Shown piece by piece: positions 6,775 through 8,283 of a stretch of 8,283 nucleotides of DNA (its first letter is position 1; each line of letters starts with the position of its first letter). The notes below the pieces were generated by a model. That model had not been told where the DNA came from, did no database searches, and worked only from the letters and a program-made list of their open reading frames with translations. The stretch spans positions 1-8,283 of the forward strand of contig JAUSAU010000045.1 in NCBI GenBank assembly GCA_030652345.1, read 5' to 3'. The position numbers were made by a program, and so were the translations under genes. This DNA comes from Coriobacteriia bacterium (GTDB lineage: Bacteria > Actinomycetota > Coriobacteriia > Anaerosomatales > PALSA-660).

Positions 6775-7302
6775 TCACGACATGCTGTCGAGGATGCGGT
6801 ACAGAAGCCCGAGGAGAACTCCCTTGACCGACTCGCGGTCGCGCGCGTCGCACGGCAGAAGGGGCACGGTCTCGGCGAGCCCGAGACGCTCGCGGATCGT
6901 CGAGAGCGTGGCCACATCGTCCGTGGCCACCTTGTTCGCCGCAACCACGAACGGGACATCCGACATGCCCGTGAAGAACTCGATCATGCCGGTCGCATCA
7001 CTGAACGACGCCTCGTCGAGGACGTCGACAAGCACCACGAAGCCGAGCATGCCCTCTGAGAGCGTCTCCCACATGAAGGAGAACCGCTGCTGACCGGGCG
7101 TGCCGAAGAGGTACAGGACCACATCGTCTGAGATCGTGATGCGGCCGAAGTCCATCGCGACCGTGGTCTCGCCGGCACCCTCGCCGGAGGCATCGGAGAT
7201 CTGCCGCTCCGTTGACAGGACGGTGATCTCGCTGACGGACTTGATGAATGTCGTCTTGCCCGCATTGAACGGACCGGTGACGACGACCTTCACAGACTGC
7301 AT
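6775..7302 (-). CDS. Small Ras-like GTPase, conservon CvnD / MglA-related type
   Basis: A 175-residue single-domain GTPase. It shows G1 GPFNAGKT (10-17), a switch region GETTVAMDFGRITI (44-57), YLFGTPGQQRF (64-74) replacing the usual DxxG with Gln71 kept, G4 NKVATD (123-128) and a G5-like PCDARD (150-155). TTVAMDFGR and LFGTPGQ are typical of the GTPases encoded in actinobacterial conservons (CvnD) and in GTPase/roadblock pairs; MglA is a relative. Such proteins usually work with a roadblock/LC7 GAP, and none is visible here. ATG 7302 has AGGAG 10 bases upstream. The gene starts 20 bp after the acidic protein and ends 13 bp before the membrane tail protein, so the three are surely co-transcribed. 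A role in switching or placing the pilus motors is inferred from context and from MglA; an unrelated signalling role remains possible. Confidence 0.92.
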   Translation of the reverse strand: MQSVKVVVTGPFNAGKTTFIKSVSEITVLSTERQISDASGEGAGETTVAMDFGRITISDDVVLYLFGTPGQQRFSFMWETLSEGMLGFVVLVDVLDEASFSDATGMIEFFTGMSDVPFVVAANKVATDDVATLSTIRERLGLAETVPLLPCDARDRESVKGVLLGLLYRILDSMS

Positions 7303-7322
7303 GCTTCTGGTGCTCCTAATCG

Positions 7323-8283
7323 CTAGAGCTTCTTGACGCCTTCGATGATCTTCTCGACCAGTTGCCGATCGACATGCTGGTCTCGCCGTAGGACATGCTC
7401 TCCCATGTCAGGGAGCTTCTTCGCGGTGGCCTGCGGCCGCTTCGAAGCGGTCCCGCCCCCGGTGAGCGCGGTCAGTTCATCACCGAGCGAGAACTGGGAC
7501 TCCGACGGACTGAAGTCCGCCAGGAACGCATCGGTCGAGATCACGCCCGATGCCGGCGCCTCGGACGCCACATCGAGCAGATCCGGCTCGTCACCGAGCA
7601 CCGCGGAGGTATCGATCACGAGCGGTGATTCGTCGAGCACCGCGTCATCGGAGAGCGATGTCAGAAGATCGTTCAGGTCGGCGACGGTGGCCGACTCCGC
7701 GACCGGCTCCAGGCCGTCCACGTCGTCATCGATCGCCGGATGCACCACGAGCGCCTCATCGGGCGCTGCAATCTCGGGCAACTCGCCCAGGCCGAGCGCC
7801 ATGAGATCCGCCGCGAAATCACCGGTCCGACCCGGGACTTCGGCGATCTCCTCGGCGACGGGCGCGTGTGCCGGGCCTGCCGGCTCACCGAGCGCCTCGA
7901 GCAGGTCGGTGAGCTCCTGAGCACCTTCGACCGGCGGAGCGACGGTCCCGCCGAACTCCATCTCGATGGGGACCTCCACCGTCGGCGCATCGGCAGGGGT
8001 CAACAGATCCTCGACGGAGTGAGGAGCCGTCGGCGGTGCGACAGCCTCCTGCACCGGTATCTCGGGCGCCTCGAACGACCCGACAGCCCGCTCCAGTTCG
8101 GCGAGATCCGGCAGCAACTCGTCCGAGAGCAGCCCGGACGGTGCAAGCTCCACGGGCTGTTCGATCAGGTAGTCCTCGAGCGCCGTCGCGTCCGGCGTGA
8201 CCGGTTCCGCAGGAACGGTCTCATCCGGTTCGAAGAGGTCGGACGCGGGAGCGGTCGCCTCGTCGATGATCTCGTACACAGGA
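7323..8283 (-). CDS. Acidic, largely disordered protein with repeated DLL-type motifs, 5' end beyond the right edge
   Basis: About 319 residues are visible and I do not recognise the family. The frame is open to the right edge. A GTG at 8279 could be a start, but its ribosome site would be outside the window, so I treat the gene as 5'-partial. Residues 1-270 (counted from 8279) are rich in Asp, Glu, Ala and Pro with no Lys, Cys or Trp. They carry a spaced series of short amphipathic motifs: LSDELLPDLAEL (51-62), VEDLLTP (89-94), ELTDLLEALGE (122-132), FAADLMALGLGEL (155-166), DLNDLLTSLS (201-210), PDLLDVAS (232-239), AFLADFS (251-257), DELTALT (267-273). The last 40 residues are basic and probably helical, ending RQLVEKIIEGVKKL. 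The pattern suggests a scaffold with repeated docking peptides. Its missing N-terminus might hold a folded domain such as roadblock or DUF4388, known beside such GTPases elsewhere. The next gene follows after 20 bp. Confidence 0.8.
   Translation of the reverse strand, partial: PVYEIIDEATAPASDLFEPDETVPAEPVTPDATALEDYLIEQPVELAPSGLLSDELLPDLAELERAVGSFEAPEIPVQEAVAPPTAPHSVEDLLTPADAPTVEVPIEMEFGGTVAPPVEGAQELTDLLEALGEPAGPAHAPVAEEIAEVPGRTGDFAADLMALGLGELPEIAAPDEALVVHPAIDDDVDGLEPVAESATVADLNDLLTSLSDDAVLDESPLVIDTSAVLGDEPDLLDVASEAPASGVISTDAFLADFSPSESQFSLGDELTALTGGGTASKRPQATAKKLPDMGEHVLRRDQHVDRQLVEKIIEGVKKL

Noticed and set aside
6762..6959. N-terminal extension of the membrane tail protein up to an ATG-type start at 6959
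   Set aside because: These 66 codons lie inside the GTPase gene in another frame and encode Arg/Ser-rich sequence. The membrane helix and a ribosome site support a start at 6761 or 6764.
5377..7059. A 560-codon open frame on the plus strand, Ser/Gly/Ala-rich, antisense to the membrane tail protein and most of the GTPase
   Set aside because: It is what the GC-rich complement of a Pro/Ala/Glu-rich gene looks like. It shows no recognisable domain, and it runs across two well-supported minus-strand genes, one with clear GTPase motifs.

Overview
The window is about 8.3 kb of GC-rich DNA. Every gene I can support lies on the minus strand, so transcription runs from the right edge to the left edge. 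The core is a type IV pilus (T4P) locus in the order pilB - pilT - pilC - major pilin - pilD. It is preceded by three genes that are not standard pilus parts: an acidic, disordered protein cut by the right edge, a small Ras-like GTPase of the actinobacterial conservon (CvnD) type, and a single-pass membrane protein with a very long Pro/Ala-rich tail. The GTPase type and base composition suggest a member of the Actinomycetota, perhaps a deep-branching motile lineage such as Coriobacteriia or relatives. That assignment is an inference, and no taxonomic marker is present.

Layout from right to left: 8283-7323 acidic multi-motif protein (5' end outside the window); 7302-6775 GTPase; 6761-5346 membrane-anchored tail protein; 5322-3562 PilB extension ATPase; 3520-2384 PilT retraction ATPase; 2355-1141 PilC platform protein; 965-585 pilin; 431-1 PilD prepilin peptidase (3' end outside the window). 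The first six genes are separated by only 13-41 bp and look like one transcription unit.

The pilin gene seems to be uncoupled from that unit. A 175-bp gap in front of it holds a near-consensus sigma-28 (FliA/WhiG/SigD family) promoter, TAAAG-N14-GCCGATA, with a short direct repeat and an inverted repeat upstream. A strong hairpin follows the pilin stop codon. A plausible housekeeping promoter (ATGTCA-N17-TAGAAT) then lies in front of pilD.

How it may work together: PilD cleaves and methylates the prepilin, PilB drives assembly through PilC, and PilT drives disassembly. The upstream GTPase and its two low-complexity partners are candidates for a switch that activates or positions the motors, by analogy with MglA control of T4P in Myxococcus. 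The most interesting points are the pilin's apparent sigma-28 control and this GTPase/scaffold module joined to the motor genes.
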